64,000 nucleotides of DNA, taken from assembly GCA_035498405.1 (NCBI GenBank), contig DATKAE010000132.1, forward strand, positions 1 through 64,000, given 5' to 3'. The translations under genes and the position numbers were made by a program. This DNA comes from DATBFU01 sp035498405 (GTDB taxonomy: Bacteria; Acidobacteriota; Thermoanaerobaculia; UBA5066; Gp7-AA6). This document shows positions 10,001 to 18,829 of this stretch, piece after piece. Numbering within the stretch: position 1 is the stretch's first letter; every line of letters begins with the position of its first letter. Under the pieces are notes generated by a model. That model was not told the DNA's origin. It searched no databases and saw only the letters and a list, made by a program, of their open reading frames with translations.

Positions 10001-11200
10001 ACCGCTGCCGCCGGCACCGGATACCGCGATACGGCCGTGACGGACGACTCCGGGAAATTCACGTTGCGCGACGTTCCCTCCGGCGTCGTCACGCTGACCG
10101 CCTCGACGGCGTTCATGCAGGGTCGGACGACTTCGAAAACCGTCGAGATCCCGGAGGCGACCGCCGAGATGCCGGTCGAGATCGTCTTCGAAGGACTGTC
10201 GCGCCTTTCGGGCCGGGTCACCCGCGGCAGCTCGCCGCTTTCGGGCCTCTTCCTGCTGGCGCTTCCCGACCCGCCGGACGGCTCCGGGCGGTTCACCGGC
10301 CAGACCGACGAGGCCGGGCGCTATGCCTTGGAAGGAATGAGCGACGGCAACTATCAGGTCAGCGTGAACGGCCCGGGAGTCTCCTACCGAAAGTCCTTCA
10401 CCGTCTCCGGAGACACCAACGGTGACATCAACCTCCCGACGACGACGCTTACTGGCACCGTAGTCGACGCCGGCTCGGGCGAAGCAATCGATGGCGCAAC
10501 GGTCCAGGCCGAGACCGGCCAGGAAACGCAGGCCCAGGCGGTCAAGCGCGCCCAGACCGACTCCGCCGGCGCCTACGAAATCGCCGACCTCGATCCCGGA
10601 AATTATCAAGTGACGGCGCGAAAGGCCGGCTATCAACTGAAGACTCAGTCGGCAACCGTCGGGGGAGACGGTGCGCCGCTCGATTTCAGCCTTCTGAAAG
10701 GCAGCGGCGCCTCGATTCGCGTCACCGACGGCCTGACCGGAATTCCGCTCGGCGGCGTCAACGCGCTCGCGTTCGGGCCGGACGGCTCCATCGCGTTCCA
10801 GGGAATGGTGGCGCTCGATTCGACCGGGACCGGCGAGATCCCGTCGCTCGCTCCCGGGCGTTACGCGGTCTATGTGTTTTCCGGCGGCTACGCGCCCCGG
10901 TCGATTGGGGCGATGGACGTTCCGGTTCCGGCCGCGGTTCCCATCGCCATGACCCCCGGGGGGAGCGTCGAGGCCCGCTCCAGCGCCGGCCTGACGGGCC
11001 GGATCCTCGACGGGTCGGGAGCGCCGTACCTGCTGAATGGATTTCGACTGGACGGAGTCGTGACGGTGATGCCTCCCGTCACCGTCTGGCAGCACCTGGC
11101 GCCCGGCTCCTACACGCTCTTTGTCGTCTCCAGCGACGGAAGCCGGTCCCTCCCGTTCAGCGTCGCGGAAGGGCAGACGACACAGCTGGTCGTTAAGTAA
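7097..11200 (+). CDS. Giant secreted carboxypeptidase-regulatory-like repeat protein, copy 2
   Basis: The product has 1367 residues from the ATG at 7097, with a signal peptide at the start (LCLALFLGSGALCVRA). It matches the upstream gene unit for unit: the same ~14 GRVxDxxGxPVxGAxV-type repeats in the same order. Shared landmarks are GTIRGRV at unit 8, a unit 9 opening rich in NATVSW, units 12-13 with a QTD/ETGQE pattern, and an almost identical ending (FSVAEGQTTQL versus FSIAEGQTTRL). The intergenic gap is 65 bases, so the two are probably one transcript. The whole-length collinearity implies duplication of the complete gene after the repeats had formed. No catalytic domain is visible; a surface or extracellular structural role is inferred. 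Confidence 0.8.
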   Translation: MNRQVLRRLCLALFLGSGALCVRAGTITGRLLDPQANPVSGARIQWTAYRVEEESLADQTAGIEPKVLGEAKSGVDGKFRAETSPSAGQFSLRVQSAGLPEALLSGPFDPSDSMDLPDLQLPAVAGVKGRVVDENNKPVPQATVRVGSGGGLVESDVVFFAETKSGADGGFTLATAPEGFRFLEVRAAGYVPASRALLGGSGDSLVTLRAGGTVRVTVLDASGNPASGAIVVCEQTAGRADATGLIRLTGVPAGARAVEAIWKNQFVACQSGVKVRTGAETGASLRLSRAASIEGTVIDGTTRKPVGGARIAILEPGLRLNAAPARRAVRSDSRGRFQAGGLESGRYTVEAARSGYVPSAIQNVAAAATAAGSVSIALEPAASISGRVLDEKKQPVRGVSVRVARDPSLRGLLRRGGGAAILPADRGAVTGPDGQFQLQGLSVGHGLSLEATKAGFAPARSTGIALKAGERLQNVDFILKAGLGARGRVVDAKGQAVAGAEIRALRRTGRGGGRFLVVGGRQGPADAVSAADGAFSLSGLEEGDYEVLVSRQGFGPKTASLSVKGPGQSTWAPIVLSEGAAVSGFVRDSQGAPIGGATVFLIGESAGPQTASTGGDGVFRLGDLVPGKAVMIAVNAEGYAPARSSATPPANSVAIVLTNTGTIRGRVQDSSGSPISEFTVTLSAGARGGFGNLLLRAPGGGVPGPQNVRSADGSFEIGNVPPGTWTVRASAAGYRTADVGGVSVGSAETKEDVVVSLKRGGALVGKTIDASSGVPVANATVSWEPAGSPPGPAAMAARLLDGGGANVTSTDADGRFSFDGLPEGKITLTATHPDYLEATRDFDADAGMEVQMPLGSGGSITGAVVGSDGTTPVPQAQVRLDDEGDTGGFGPASQTVSADGGGGYRFDHLGAGRFRLTARSDRGTSAPKEVILAENQRQDGILLQVGAGTLLDGAVSGLPAGQLGQVRVTAAAGTGYRDTAVTDDSGKFTLRDVPSGVVTLTASTAFMQGRTTSKTVEIPEATAEMPVEIVFEGLSRLSGRVTRGSSPLSGLFLLALPDPPDGSGRFTGQTDEAGRYALEGMSDGNYQVSVNGPGVSYRKSFTVSGDTNGDINLPTTTLTGTVVDAGSGEAIDGATVQAETGQETQAQAVKRAQTDSAGAYEIADLDPGNYQVTARKAGYQLKTQSATVGGDGAPLDFSLLKGSGASIRVTDGLTGIPLGGVNALAFGPDGSIAFQGMVALDSTGTGEIPSLAPGRYAVYVFSGGYAPRSIGAMDVPVPAAVPIAMTPGGSVEARSSAGLTGRILDGSGAPYLLNGFRLDGVVTVMPPVTVWQHLAPGSYTLFVVSSDGSRSLPFSVAEGQTTQLVVK

Positions 11201-11345
11201 CCCTTTACCGGCGCGGGTTCCCGGCCGCGCGGTCCGTCACGGCTCGGCCGCGTCTCGTCCACTAACATCTCTGTCGGTATCGCGCCCGTACGATCATGCC
11301 GCGCGCGGACGGAAGAGCCATTTCGATGGCGAGCGAAGGAGCGCA

Positions 11346-11936
11346 ATGACACCTTTCAGATTGTTTCCCGGCGTCCTCGGGGCGTTCTTGGCGATCGCCG
11401 TGTTGCCGGGGCAGTCCTGCGGGGCCCCGAAGTCGCGACGTGAAGACCCTTGCGGGCCGCGCCCGGTGACCGAGGACCTGCGCAAGGAGCTCCTCGGCGC
11501 TCGGGACGCCGCGTGGCGCGCCTTCTTCCAGACCGATCCTGCCGTCATCGAGAAAGCAATCGGGCCGGAGCTCATCGCCATCCAGGAGAGCGACGAGAAG
11601 TGGGAGAGCCGGGCGAGTGTGACGGCCCTCTCGAGGTTCCTCAACCAGAAGGGTGTTCGGCTGCTGCGCCTCGAGTTTCCCCGCACCGAGATTCAGGTGT
11701 TCGGGAATGTCGCCATCCTCTACTACACCTATGTCTTCGAGACTGGTATCGGGGACAAGTCGACGGGAGTCGATTCGGGGCGCGGCACGGAGATCTTCGT
11801 CCATCGTGACGGGAGGTGGGTCGACGTCGGGTGGCACCTCGACAACGGCCCGTTTTACCGGAAGGAAGGCGTATGGATGCGAGCCGCCGGCGACCCGCAG
11901 CCCCGGCCCGGCGCGTCGGCGCGGGCCGGCGAGTGA
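11346..11936 (+). CDS. Exported SnoaL/DUF4440-like protein (NTF2-like fold)
   Basis: The start is the ATG at 11346, preceded by GAAGGAG; the product has 196 residues. A signal peptide ends near QSCGAP; a Cys sits close to the cleavage point, but the residues before it do not form a good lipobox. The body has the layout of the NTF2-like/SnoaL superfamily: a helical start (AAWRAFFQTDPAVIEKAIGPELIAI), then strands ending in the typical VFGNVAILYYTYVFET and a terminal FVHRDGRWVDVGWHLDNGPF, as in DUF4440 ketosteroid-isomerase-like proteins. The catalytic substrate is unknown. The gene is followed closely by the oxidoreductase at 11989. Confidence 0.65.
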   Translation: MTPFRLFPGVLGAFLAIAVLPGQSCGAPKSRREDPCGPRPVTEDLRKELLGARDAAWRAFFQTDPAVIEKAIGPELIAIQESDEKWESRASVTALSRFLNQKGVRLLRLEFPRTEIQVFGNVAILYYTYVFETGIGDKSTGVDSGRGTEIFVHRDGRWVDVGWHLDNGPFYRKEGVWMRAAGDPQPRPGASARAGE

Positions 11937-11988
11937 ACCGAGCAGGCGGCGTCGGTCGCGGAGCTCCACGTCTGTTGGGAATCGAGAC

Positions 11989-12954
11989 ATGAGGTTTCTC
12001 GAAGCGTCCGTCGAGGGAGGGGGTTACCGGGTCAGCCTCCAGGAAGCGGCGGAGCCCGTCCCGGCTCCCGGCGAAGTATTGGTGAAGGTGGCGGCGTCGG
12101 GCGTCAACCGCGCCGACCTTTCTCAGATCCTCGGGCGCTATCCACCGCCTCCCGGTGAATCGCCGATTCTCGGGTTGGAGGCGTCGGGAACGGCTGTCGA
12201 ATCGGGCGAGAGGGTCTGTGTCCTGGTCGCCGGCGGCGGTCACGCGGACTTGGTCGCGGCGCCCCGCGGCCAGGTCTTTCCGGCGCCCGCGGGAATCGAC
12301 CTTGTCTCAGCCGCCGCGATTCCCGAGGCGTACCTGACGGCGTATCTGAATCTTTCGATCGAGGGGCGCCTCGAGCGAGGCGACCGGGTGCTGGTCCACG
12401 CGGGAGGTTCCGGGGTCGGGCTGGCCGCGATTCGGACGGCGCGTTATCTGGGCGCGTCGGTGGCCGCCACGACGCGGAGCGCCTCGAAGCTCGCGGCGAT
12501 GCGGAAGGCGGGCGCGGAGCTGGTGATCGATTCGAGCGCCGTGTCCTTTGCCGAGGCGATCGAGAGGGAATGGGGCGGGAATGCCGTCGACGTGGTCCTC
12601 GACCCCGTGGGGGCCGACTCGCTTGCCGGAGACCTTCGCGTGCTCGCCCGCGAGGGACGCGTCATCTTTCTGGCCAACCTGTCGGGGGTCGAGGCGAGGC
12701 TCGACATCCCGGCTCTCATGGGCAAGCGCGGCCGCCTGATCGGCTCGACGCTTCGGTCGCGATCGCGGGAGGAGAAGGCGCGGCTCGTCGCGCGCTTTCG
12801 CCAGGAGATCCTGCCCGGCTTCGACTCGGGAGCGCTTTCGGTCGACGTCGACTCGGTGTTTCCGGCGACCCGGGCAGGAGAGGCGCTCGCTCGCATGAGG
12901 GAGGACCGCAACACAGGAAAGATTCTCCTCGACTGGACCGGCGTGAGCCTCTAA
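11989..12954 (+). CDS. NADPH:quinone oxidoreductase family protein (zinc-free MDR)
   Basis: The protein has 321 residues from the ATG at 11989. It is a medium-chain reductase of the quinone oxidoreductase type: an N-terminal GroES-like domain with APGEVLVKVAASGVNRAD and ILGLEASG, then a Rossmann domain with VLVHAGGSGVGLAAI and, later, DVVLDPVG. It lacks the Cys/His zinc ligands of alcohol dehydrogenases, as expected for this PIG3/QOR branch, which reduces quinones or alpha,beta-unsaturated carbonyls with NADPH. The C-terminal ALARMREDRNTGKILL is typical of the family. Its stop overlaps the stop of the convergent membrane-protein gene by four bases (12951-12954). Confidence 0.85.
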   Translation: MRFLEASVEGGGYRVSLQEAAEPVPAPGEVLVKVAASGVNRADLSQILGRYPPPPGESPILGLEASGTAVESGERVCVLVAGGGHADLVAAPRGQVFPAPAGIDLVSAAAIPEAYLTAYLNLSIEGRLERGDRVLVHAGGSGVGLAAIRTARYLGASVAATTRSASKLAAMRKAGAELVIDSSAVSFAEAIEREWGGNAVDVVLDPVGADSLAGDLRVLAREGRVIFLANLSGVEARLDIPALMGKRGRLIGSTLRSRSREEKARLVARFRQEILPGFDSGALSVDVDSVFPATRAGEALARMREDRNTGKILLDWTGVSL

Positions 12955-13472
12955 GGGGCAGAGGCCCTGCTTCGTTTCGCGTAGCCGCGCGGGTCGTTCA
13001 TGAGAGCCGTGTTTTCACCGAAGGCGCGCCACTCGGAGAGGAGGGCCCAGGAGTGGATGAGGACCGCCGCGATGGCGGCGGCGAGGTGGGTCCAGGAGGG
13101 AAGGGCGCGGGTATGGACGGCTCCTCCCAGAACGAAGACTCCGATCGCGGAGAGCAGAGCGAAGGTTGCCGGCGGAGAGGTCCTCCGCTTGAAGAGCGCC
13201 AAGAGCTGCTGGATTCGTCGGCGCTCGCTCTCGGGGAAGCCTTCGGCCTCCTGCTTGACGAGCTTCCCGGTTCCGATGAAGTAGAAGATCACCATCGACT
13301 GCGAGAAGAGCGAGAGAAGCACGGTCGGGATGGCGTAGCCGACGTGCCGTGTGATGAGCGTCTTGGCGGCGGCGGATGTGACGACACCGGAGGCCAACAC
13401 AAATCCCTGGACCGAGGTGAAGAGGAATCCTGCCAGGGCGAGAGCCGTCGTCAAGAGAAGCGCCACCGCCAT
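12951..13472 (-). CDS. Small integral membrane protein, unknown function
   Basis: The protein has 173 residues with about four hydrophobic segments: near residues 2-30, 45-70, 102-120 and 130-147. A short charged cytoplasmic loop (QEAEGFPESERRRIQQLLALFKRR) lies between the second and third. I do not recognise the family. The reading frame is well formed and uses the same codon style as its neighbours. It converges on the oxidoreductase gene and lies divergent to the beta-oxidation operon starting at 13562, so it may share the promoter region there. Confidence 0.6.
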   Translation of the reverse strand: MAVALLLTTALALAGFLFTSVQGFVLASGVVTSAAAKTLITRHVGYAIPTVLLSLFSQSMVIFYFIGTGKLVKQEAEGFPESERRRIQQLLALFKRRTSPPATFALLSAIGVFVLGGAVHTRALPSWTHLAAAIAAVLIHSWALLSEWRAFGENTALMNDPRGYAKRSRASAP

Positions 13473-13561
13473 GGCGCGATGTTATCCGGGATGCGAGCAA
13501 GAGCGGCCGCTCTCAGCGTGATCCGACTTCATCTTGACCGCACCGGAGGGGGAGGGACAGA

Positions 13562-15382
13562 ATGCCCCGCATGGCGACTGACGTCCGAACTCTTTGCGAC
13601 ATCTTCTTGTCGGCGGTGGCGTCGGGCAAGTCGGATCTGCTGCTTTCGAAGGTCGGGGGCTCCTGGAGGCCGATTACGGCCGCCGACTTCGGTTTCACGG
13701 TCCGGTCGCTGTCGTTGGGGCTGAACGCTCTGGGAATCCAGCCGGGCGACCGCGTGGCGATCCTCTCGGAGAATCGGCCGGAGTGGGCGATGGCCGACTT
13801 CGCCATCCAGTGCGCGGGCGCCTGGTCGGTGCCCATCTATCCGACTCTGCCGGCCGGGCAGATCACCGGCCTGCTCAAGGACTGCGCGGCGCGGGCAATC
13901 TTCGTCTCCACGGCCGAGCAGCTCGCCAAGACCGCGACGGTCAAGGCCCAGTGCCCCGCCCTCGACTACGTGATCGCCGTCGAGAGCGGCGCTCCTTCGG
14001 AACCCGGATATCTCAGCTTCGATCAGGTCGTCGACAAGGGCCGCCCCACCCTGGAGTTGAGTCCCGGCCTCTTCGAGCAGAGGGCCGCCCGCGTCAAGCC
14101 CGACGACGTCGCCACGATCATCTACACCTCCGGGACGACGGGGGAGCCGAAGGGCGCGATGCTGACGCACGCGAACTTCGTCTCCAACGTCGTCGCTTGT
14201 TGTCAGGTCGTTCCGATCCGGAGCGATGCGACGGCGGTGTCCTTTCTACCCTTGTCCCACGTCTTCGAGCGAATGATCGACTACGCCTATTTCTACCGCC
14301 ACACGTCGATCGCCTACGCCGAGTCGATCGACAAGCTTCGGGACAACTTGCTCGAGATCAACCCGCACTGCTTCGCGGCGGTCCCCCGCGTCTACGAGAA
14401 GGTGCACGCCCGGATTCTCGAAAAGGTCGAGAAGGGAGGCTCGCTGAAGAAGAGGCTGTTCGCCTGGGCGCTGCGCGTCGGGCGCGAGCGGCTTTCGTTC
14501 GAAGGGCGTCGAGCGCCGCTGCCCCCCGGGCTCGCCCGGCGTGTGCGCCTGGCGGACCGGCTCGTCTTCGGGAAGATCCGACACGCGCTCGGCTCCCGCT
14601 TTCGCTTCGCGGTTTCCGGAGGCGCTCCTCTGTCGCGCGACCTCGCCGAGTTCTTCCTGGGAGCCGGTGTGACGATCTACGAAGGATACGGCCTGACGGA
14701 GACCTCGCCGGTGATCGCCGTCAATGGTCCGAACGCCTGGCGTCTGGGCACGGTGGGACGGCCGATTCCCGGAGTCGAGGTCAAGATTGCGGAAGACGGG
14801 GAGATTCTGAGCCGAGGGCCGCACATCATGAAAGGGTATTTCCAGAAGCCCGAGGCCACCGCGGAGGCCATTGACCGGGAGGGTTGGTTCCACACGGGCG
14901 ACATCGGCATGCTCGACGAGGACGGCTACCTCTCGATCACCGACCGGAAGAAGGATCTGATCGTGTTGGCCGGCGGCAAGAAGGCCGCGCCTCAGCCGAT
15001 CGAGAACGAGCTGAAGAAGTCGCCCCTGGTGAATCTCCCGATCGTCGTGGGCGACCGCCAGAAGTTCCTGGCGGTGCTCCTCGTGCCCAACTTCGATCGC
15101 TTGAAGGAATGGGCCGAAAGAGACGGCGTCGCTTTCCGGCCGGAGTCGATCGACGCCAACCCCGCCATTCGGGCGAAGTTTCAGCAAGAGATCGACGCCT
15201 ACAACGCCGACAAGCCGCACCACGAGCAGATCCGCGCTTTCGCGCTCCTGCCGCAGGACTTGACGATCGAGGACGGCTCGATCACGCCCACGCTCAAGGT
15301 CAAGCGGCGCATCCTGGAGAACCGCTATCAGGCTCTGATCGAGCGGATGTACGAGGCGGCCGAAAGATCGCATGTCGCGTGA
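13562..15382 (+). CDS. fadD: Long-chain acyl-CoA synthetase (AMP-forming)
   Basis: The protein has 606 residues and is an ANL-superfamily ligase that activates free fatty acids to acyl-CoA, the entry step of beta-oxidation. Motifs seen: P-loop IIYTSGTTGEPKGAMLTH, A5-type EGYGLTETSP, then GWFHTGDIGMLDEDGYLSIT with DRKKDLIV leading into the mobile C-terminal domain. The length and the ISGGAPLSRDL-type region fit the large FadD15-like branch found in acidobacteria, actinobacteria and others. The start is the ATG at 13562, behind a run of GGAGG-like sequence; an ATG at 13571 is also possible. It overlaps the thiolase gene by 11 bases and heads a four-gene operon. Confidence 0.9.
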   Translation: MPRMATDVRTLCDIFLSAVASGKSDLLLSKVGGSWRPITAADFGFTVRSLSLGLNALGIQPGDRVAILSENRPEWAMADFAIQCAGAWSVPIYPTLPAGQITGLLKDCAARAIFVSTAEQLAKTATVKAQCPALDYVIAVESGAPSEPGYLSFDQVVDKGRPTLELSPGLFEQRAARVKPDDVATIIYTSGTTGEPKGAMLTHANFVSNVVACCQVVPIRSDATAVSFLPLSHVFERMIDYAYFYRHTSIAYAESIDKLRDNLLEINPHCFAAVPRVYEKVHARILEKVEKGGSLKKRLFAWALRVGRERLSFEGRRAPLPPGLARRVRLADRLVFGKIRHALGSRFRFAVSGGAPLSRDLAEFFLGAGVTIYEGYGLTETSPVIAVNGPNAWRLGTVGRPIPGVEVKIAEDGEILSRGPHIMKGYFQKPEATAEAIDREGWFHTGDIGMLDEDGYLSITDRKKDLIVLAGGKKAAPQPIENELKKSPLVNLPIVVGDRQKFLAVLLVPNFDRLKEWAERDGVAFRPESIDANPAIRAKFQQEIDAYNADKPHHEQIRAFALLPQDLTIEDGSITPTLKVKRRILENRYQALIERMYEAAERSHVA

Positions 15383-16652
15383 GGTCGTCGTCGTCGATGG
15401 CCTGCGGACCCCCTACGCCCGTGCCGGGACACTGCTAAAAGACGTCCCCGCCCAGGACCTCGGGCGAATCGTCATCGTCGAGCTTCTGGCGCGTACGGGC
15501 TTCGATCCCGCCGAGCTCGATCAGGTCATCTTCGGCAACATCGCCGAGCCGCCCGACGCCGTCAATGTGGCCCGCGTCGCGGCGCTGCGGGCGGGCGTGC
15601 CGGCGCGCGTGCCGGCGTACTCGGTCAACCGACTGTGCGGCTCCGGCCTCGAGTCGATCGTGGACGCCGCCTATCGGATCGCGGCGGGCGATGCGGAGGC
15701 GATCGTGGCCGGCGGTGTCGAGTCGATGTCGAACATTCCCCTTCTCTACCCCAAGGAAGGGCGGGAGCTCTTCGCCGAAGTCTTCACGGCCAAGAACGTG
15801 CCGGGGCGCGTGGCGGCCGCGTCGAAGTTCCGACCGAGGCATTTCAAGCCCGAGGTCGGGCTCCAGATGGGGCTGACAGACCCGGTGTCCGGTTTGAACA
15901 TGGGCGACACGGCCGAGCTGCTCGCCAAGGAGCACGGGATCACGCGCGAAGAGCAAGACGCCTTCGCCCTCCGATCCCACCAGCGCGCGGCGGCGGCCCG
16001 CTCGCGGCTCGCGGAGGAGATCGTGCCCGTCCCGATCCCTCCCGATTACGAAGACATGGCCCTCCAGGACAACGGCGTTCGCGAGAATCAGACGATGGAG
16101 GCGCTGGCGAAGCTCAAGCCCTACTTCGACCGGAGGTTCGGCACCGTGACGGCGGGCAACTCCTCGCAGATTACCGACGGCGGCGCTGCCGCGCTCCTGA
16201 TGAGCGGGCAGGCCGCGCGGGCCGGCGGCTACCGGCCGCTCGGCAGGATTCGAGGATTCGCCTTCGCCTCGCTCGAGCCGGAGCGGATGGGCCTCGGGCC
16301 TGCGGTTGCCGTACCGATGGCCCTCGAGCGAGCGGGCGTGTCCTGGGGGGATGTCGGCTTGGTCGAGTTCAACGAGGCGTTCGCGGCCCAGGTGCTGGCC
16401 AACGCGCGGGTCTTTCCCTCGGCGGCGTGGCACGCGAAGTACGGGACCCGCGGACCGGTGGGCGAGCTCGACTGGGACAAGACCAACGTCAACGGCGGCG
16501 CGATCGCGCTCGGGCATCCCGTCGGCTCCTCGGCCAACCGGCTCGTGACCACACTGCTCAAGGAGATGCGGCGGCGCGGCACGCCCCTGGGTCTCGCGAC
16601 GATGTGCATCGGAGGCGGCCAGGGCGGGGCGATCGTGGTGGAAGCGCTGTGA
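15372..16652 (+). CDS. fadI: Acetyl-CoA acyltransferase (beta-ketothiolase)
   Basis: The protein has 426 residues. This thiolase cleaves 3-ketoacyl-CoA to acetyl-CoA and a shortened acyl-CoA, the last beta-oxidation step. The nucleophilic Cys is at residue 89 (NRLCGSG). The second set of active-site motifs is complete: NEAFAAQ, GGAIALGHPVG with the catalytic His, and CIGGGQG with the second Cys near the C-terminus. The length (426) and the inserts between the two halves are closer to FadI/trifunctional-protein beta subunits than to short FadA. The next gene starts inside its stop codon (GTGA overlap), the usual arrangement for the alpha/beta subunits of a fatty-acid oxidation complex. Confidence 0.9.
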   Translation: MSREVVVVDGLRTPYARAGTLLKDVPAQDLGRIVIVELLARTGFDPAELDQVIFGNIAEPPDAVNVARVAALRAGVPARVPAYSVNRLCGSGLESIVDAAYRIAAGDAEAIVAGGVESMSNIPLLYPKEGRELFAEVFTAKNVPGRVAAASKFRPRHFKPEVGLQMGLTDPVSGLNMGDTAELLAKEHGITREEQDAFALRSHQRAAAARSRLAEEIVPVPIPPDYEDMALQDNGVRENQTMEALAKLKPYFDRRFGTVTAGNSSQITDGGAAALLMSGQAARAGGYRPLGRIRGFAFASLEPERMGLGPAVAVPMALERAGVSWGDVGLVEFNEAFAAQVLANARVFPSAAWHAKYGTRGPVGELDWDKTNVNGGAIALGHPVGSSANRLVTTLLKEMRRRGTPLGLATMCIGGGQGGAIVVEAL

Positions 16653-18802
16653 CCGGCTCGGCGTTCGCTCTGGAGATCCGGGAGGACGGGCTGGGCATCC
16701 TCACCTTCGACTTGCCGGGCGAAAAGGTGAACAAGTTCTCGCGCGAGGTCTTCGCGGAGCTTTCCGAGATGCTCGTTCGGCTCTCGCGCGAGCCGCGCTT
16801 GAGGAGCTTGCTCGTCCGGAGCGGCAAGCCCGACGTCTTCATCGCCGGCGCCGACGTCAAGGAGTTCACGCAGGTCGGGGCCGAGGAGGCGCGCACCATG
16901 GTCGAGCGCGGGCAGGCCCTCTTCGAGCAGCTCGCGAACCTGCCGTTTCCGACCACCGCGGCGATCGGCGGCGTCTGCCTGGGCGGGGGCACGGAGTTCG
17001 TGCTGGCCTGCGACTACCGGCTGATGGCGCAGACGCCGAAGGCGCGGATCGGGTTCCCGGAAGTGCGCCTCGGGATCTTCCCCGCCTGGGGCGGCTGCAC
17101 GCGTCTGCCGAAGCTCGTCGGGTTGCAGGCCGCGCTCGACTTGATCCTGACGGGCAAGCAGATCGATGCTCGCCGCGCCAAGAAGGTCGGACTGGTGGAC
17201 GAAGCGGTGCCGAGCCCCATCTTCGAGGACTTCGCCCATCGGTTTGCGGCGTCGAAGCTCGCCGGTACCAAGCCGCGCGGGCGCCGCCATCCCATGGACC
17301 TGGCGACCCTCGCGCTCGAGGGCAACCCGGTGGGGAGGCACGTGGTTTTCACCAAGGCTCGCGAGAAGGTGATCGAGGAGACGGGCGGGCACTATCCCGC
17401 TCCCCTCGAGGCCCTCGAGGTGGTCGAGGAGGCTTACGGTAGGCCGGTCGCCGCCGGGCTCGAAGCGGAGGCGAACCACATTGCGAACGTCTTCGGCGGC
17501 CCGGTCCAGCGCAATCTGCTCTGGATCTTCTTCCAGACGGAAGAAGTGAAGAAGGAGACCGCGGCGGGCGCAGGGGTTCGCCCACGCCCCGTCGGGCGCG
17601 TCGGGGTGCTGGGCGCGGGGTTGATGGGAGGCGGGATCGCGCAGCTCGCGGCCGACAAGGGGATGCCGGCCCGGATGAAGGACATCGACCCGAAGGCTCT
17701 GGCCGGCGGGTTCGCCGCCGCGTCGCGCATCTGGAAGGAGGCGCTCGCCAAGCGGCGCCTGACGCGGCACGAGATGGAAGGCAAGATGGCGCTGCTTTCG
17801 GGTACGCTCGACTTCTCGGGCTTCGCGAAGTGCGACGTGACGATCGAGGCGGTCGTCGAAAAGCTCGGCGTCAAGCGCTCGGTTCTCAAGGAGTGGGAGG
17901 CCGTCGTGCCCCGCGATGCGATCTTCGCTTCCAACACGTCGACGCTGCCCATCCGGGAGATCGCCGCGGGAGCGGTCGAGGCCGGGCGGGTGGTCGGAAT
18001 GCATTTCTTCAACCCGGTGCACCGGATGCCGCTCGTGGAGATCATCCGCGGCGAACGCACTTCGGAGGAGACGGTCGCGACGGTGTTCGATCTCGCCAAG
18101 AAGCTCGGCAAGACTCCGGTCGTCGTGAAGGACTCTCCGGGTTTCCTCGTCAACCGGATCCTGGCGCCGTATCTGTCGGAGGCGGTCCGGTTGGTCAAGG
18201 AGGGATGCCGGATCGAGGAAGTGGACCGAATCATGACCGAGTTCGGCATGCCGGTCGGACCGGTCGGCCTGCTCGACGACGTCGGTCTCGACGTCGCGGT
18301 CAAGGCCGGAGAAACGCTGGAGGCCGCGTTCCCCGAACGCATGAAGGCCGCCGGGTACGAAGGCATGGTCGCGAGCGGGCGGCTCGGCCGCAAGGCGGGA
18401 AAGGGGTTCTACGACTACGAGGCCGGCAAGCGGCTCGGCCCTTCCCGAGAGGCTTACCGCGCGCTCGGAGCGAGGGCTTCCGACAGCGCGCCCTTGAAGC
18501 GCGACTTGATCGAGGCCCGCCTGGTGCTGCCGATGGTCAACGAAGCAGCCTTTTGTCTCGAGGAAGGGGTCGTCGCCTCGCCCGCCAAGCTCGACCTCGC
18601 GATGATCTTTGGCACGGGGTTCCCTCCGTTTCGAGGGGGGCTCCTCCGCCATGCGGACGCCGTAGGCCTCGACCATGTGGCCGCCTGGCTCCGACAGCTC
18701 GCCGACCGCTTCGGCTCGCGCTTCCTCCCTTCGATGACGATCTCGCAGTTGGCCGAGTCGGGGGGGCGTTTCTATCCGGAACGCGCCGAGGTGACTTTTT
18801 GA
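16649..18802 (+). CDS. fadJ: Fatty-acid oxidation complex alpha subunit (enoyl-CoA hydratase / 3-hydroxyacyl-CoA dehydrogenase)
   Basis: The protein has 717 residues from the GTG at 16649. The N-terminal crotonase domain (about 1-190) shows FIAGADVKEF and GGVCLGGGTEFVLACD for the oxyanion hole, then GFPEVRLGIFPAWGG carrying the catalytic Glu. After a linker, an NAD-binding domain starts near residue 310 with GVLGAGLMGGGIAQLAADKG, followed by ASNTSTLPI, MHFFNPVHRMPLVEII with the catalytic His, and two C-terminal helical repeats (FLVNRILAPYL...; VDxALxxFGxPxGP-type). It hydrates enoyl-CoA and oxidises the product; its partner is the thiolase encoded immediately upstream. The domain order and length match FadJ/FadB. 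Confidence 0.92.
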   Translation: MTGSAFALEIREDGLGILTFDLPGEKVNKFSREVFAELSEMLVRLSREPRLRSLLVRSGKPDVFIAGADVKEFTQVGAEEARTMVERGQALFEQLANLPFPTTAAIGGVCLGGGTEFVLACDYRLMAQTPKARIGFPEVRLGIFPAWGGCTRLPKLVGLQAALDLILTGKQIDARRAKKVGLVDEAVPSPIFEDFAHRFAASKLAGTKPRGRRHPMDLATLALEGNPVGRHVVFTKAREKVIEETGGHYPAPLEALEVVEEAYGRPVAAGLEAEANHIANVFGGPVQRNLLWIFFQTEEVKKETAAGAGVRPRPVGRVGVLGAGLMGGGIAQLAADKGMPARMKDIDPKALAGGFAAASRIWKEALAKRRLTRHEMEGKMALLSGTLDFSGFAKCDVTIEAVVEKLGVKRSVLKEWEAVVPRDAIFASNTSTLPIREIAAGAVEAGRVVGMHFFNPVHRMPLVEIIRGERTSEETVATVFDLAKKLGKTPVVVKDSPGFLVNRILAPYLSEAVRLVKEGCRIEEVDRIMTEFGMPVGPVGLLDDVGLDVAVKAGETLEAAFPERMKAAGYEGMVASGRLGRKAGKGFYDYEAGKRLGPSREAYRALGARASDSAPLKRDLIEARLVLPMVNEAAFCLEEGVVASPAKLDLAMIFGTGFPPFRGGLLRHADAVGLDHVAAWLRQLADRFGSRFLPSMTISQLAESGGRFYPERAEVTF

Positions 18803-18829
18803 AATCGCGGATCCAACGGAGGTGAGACC

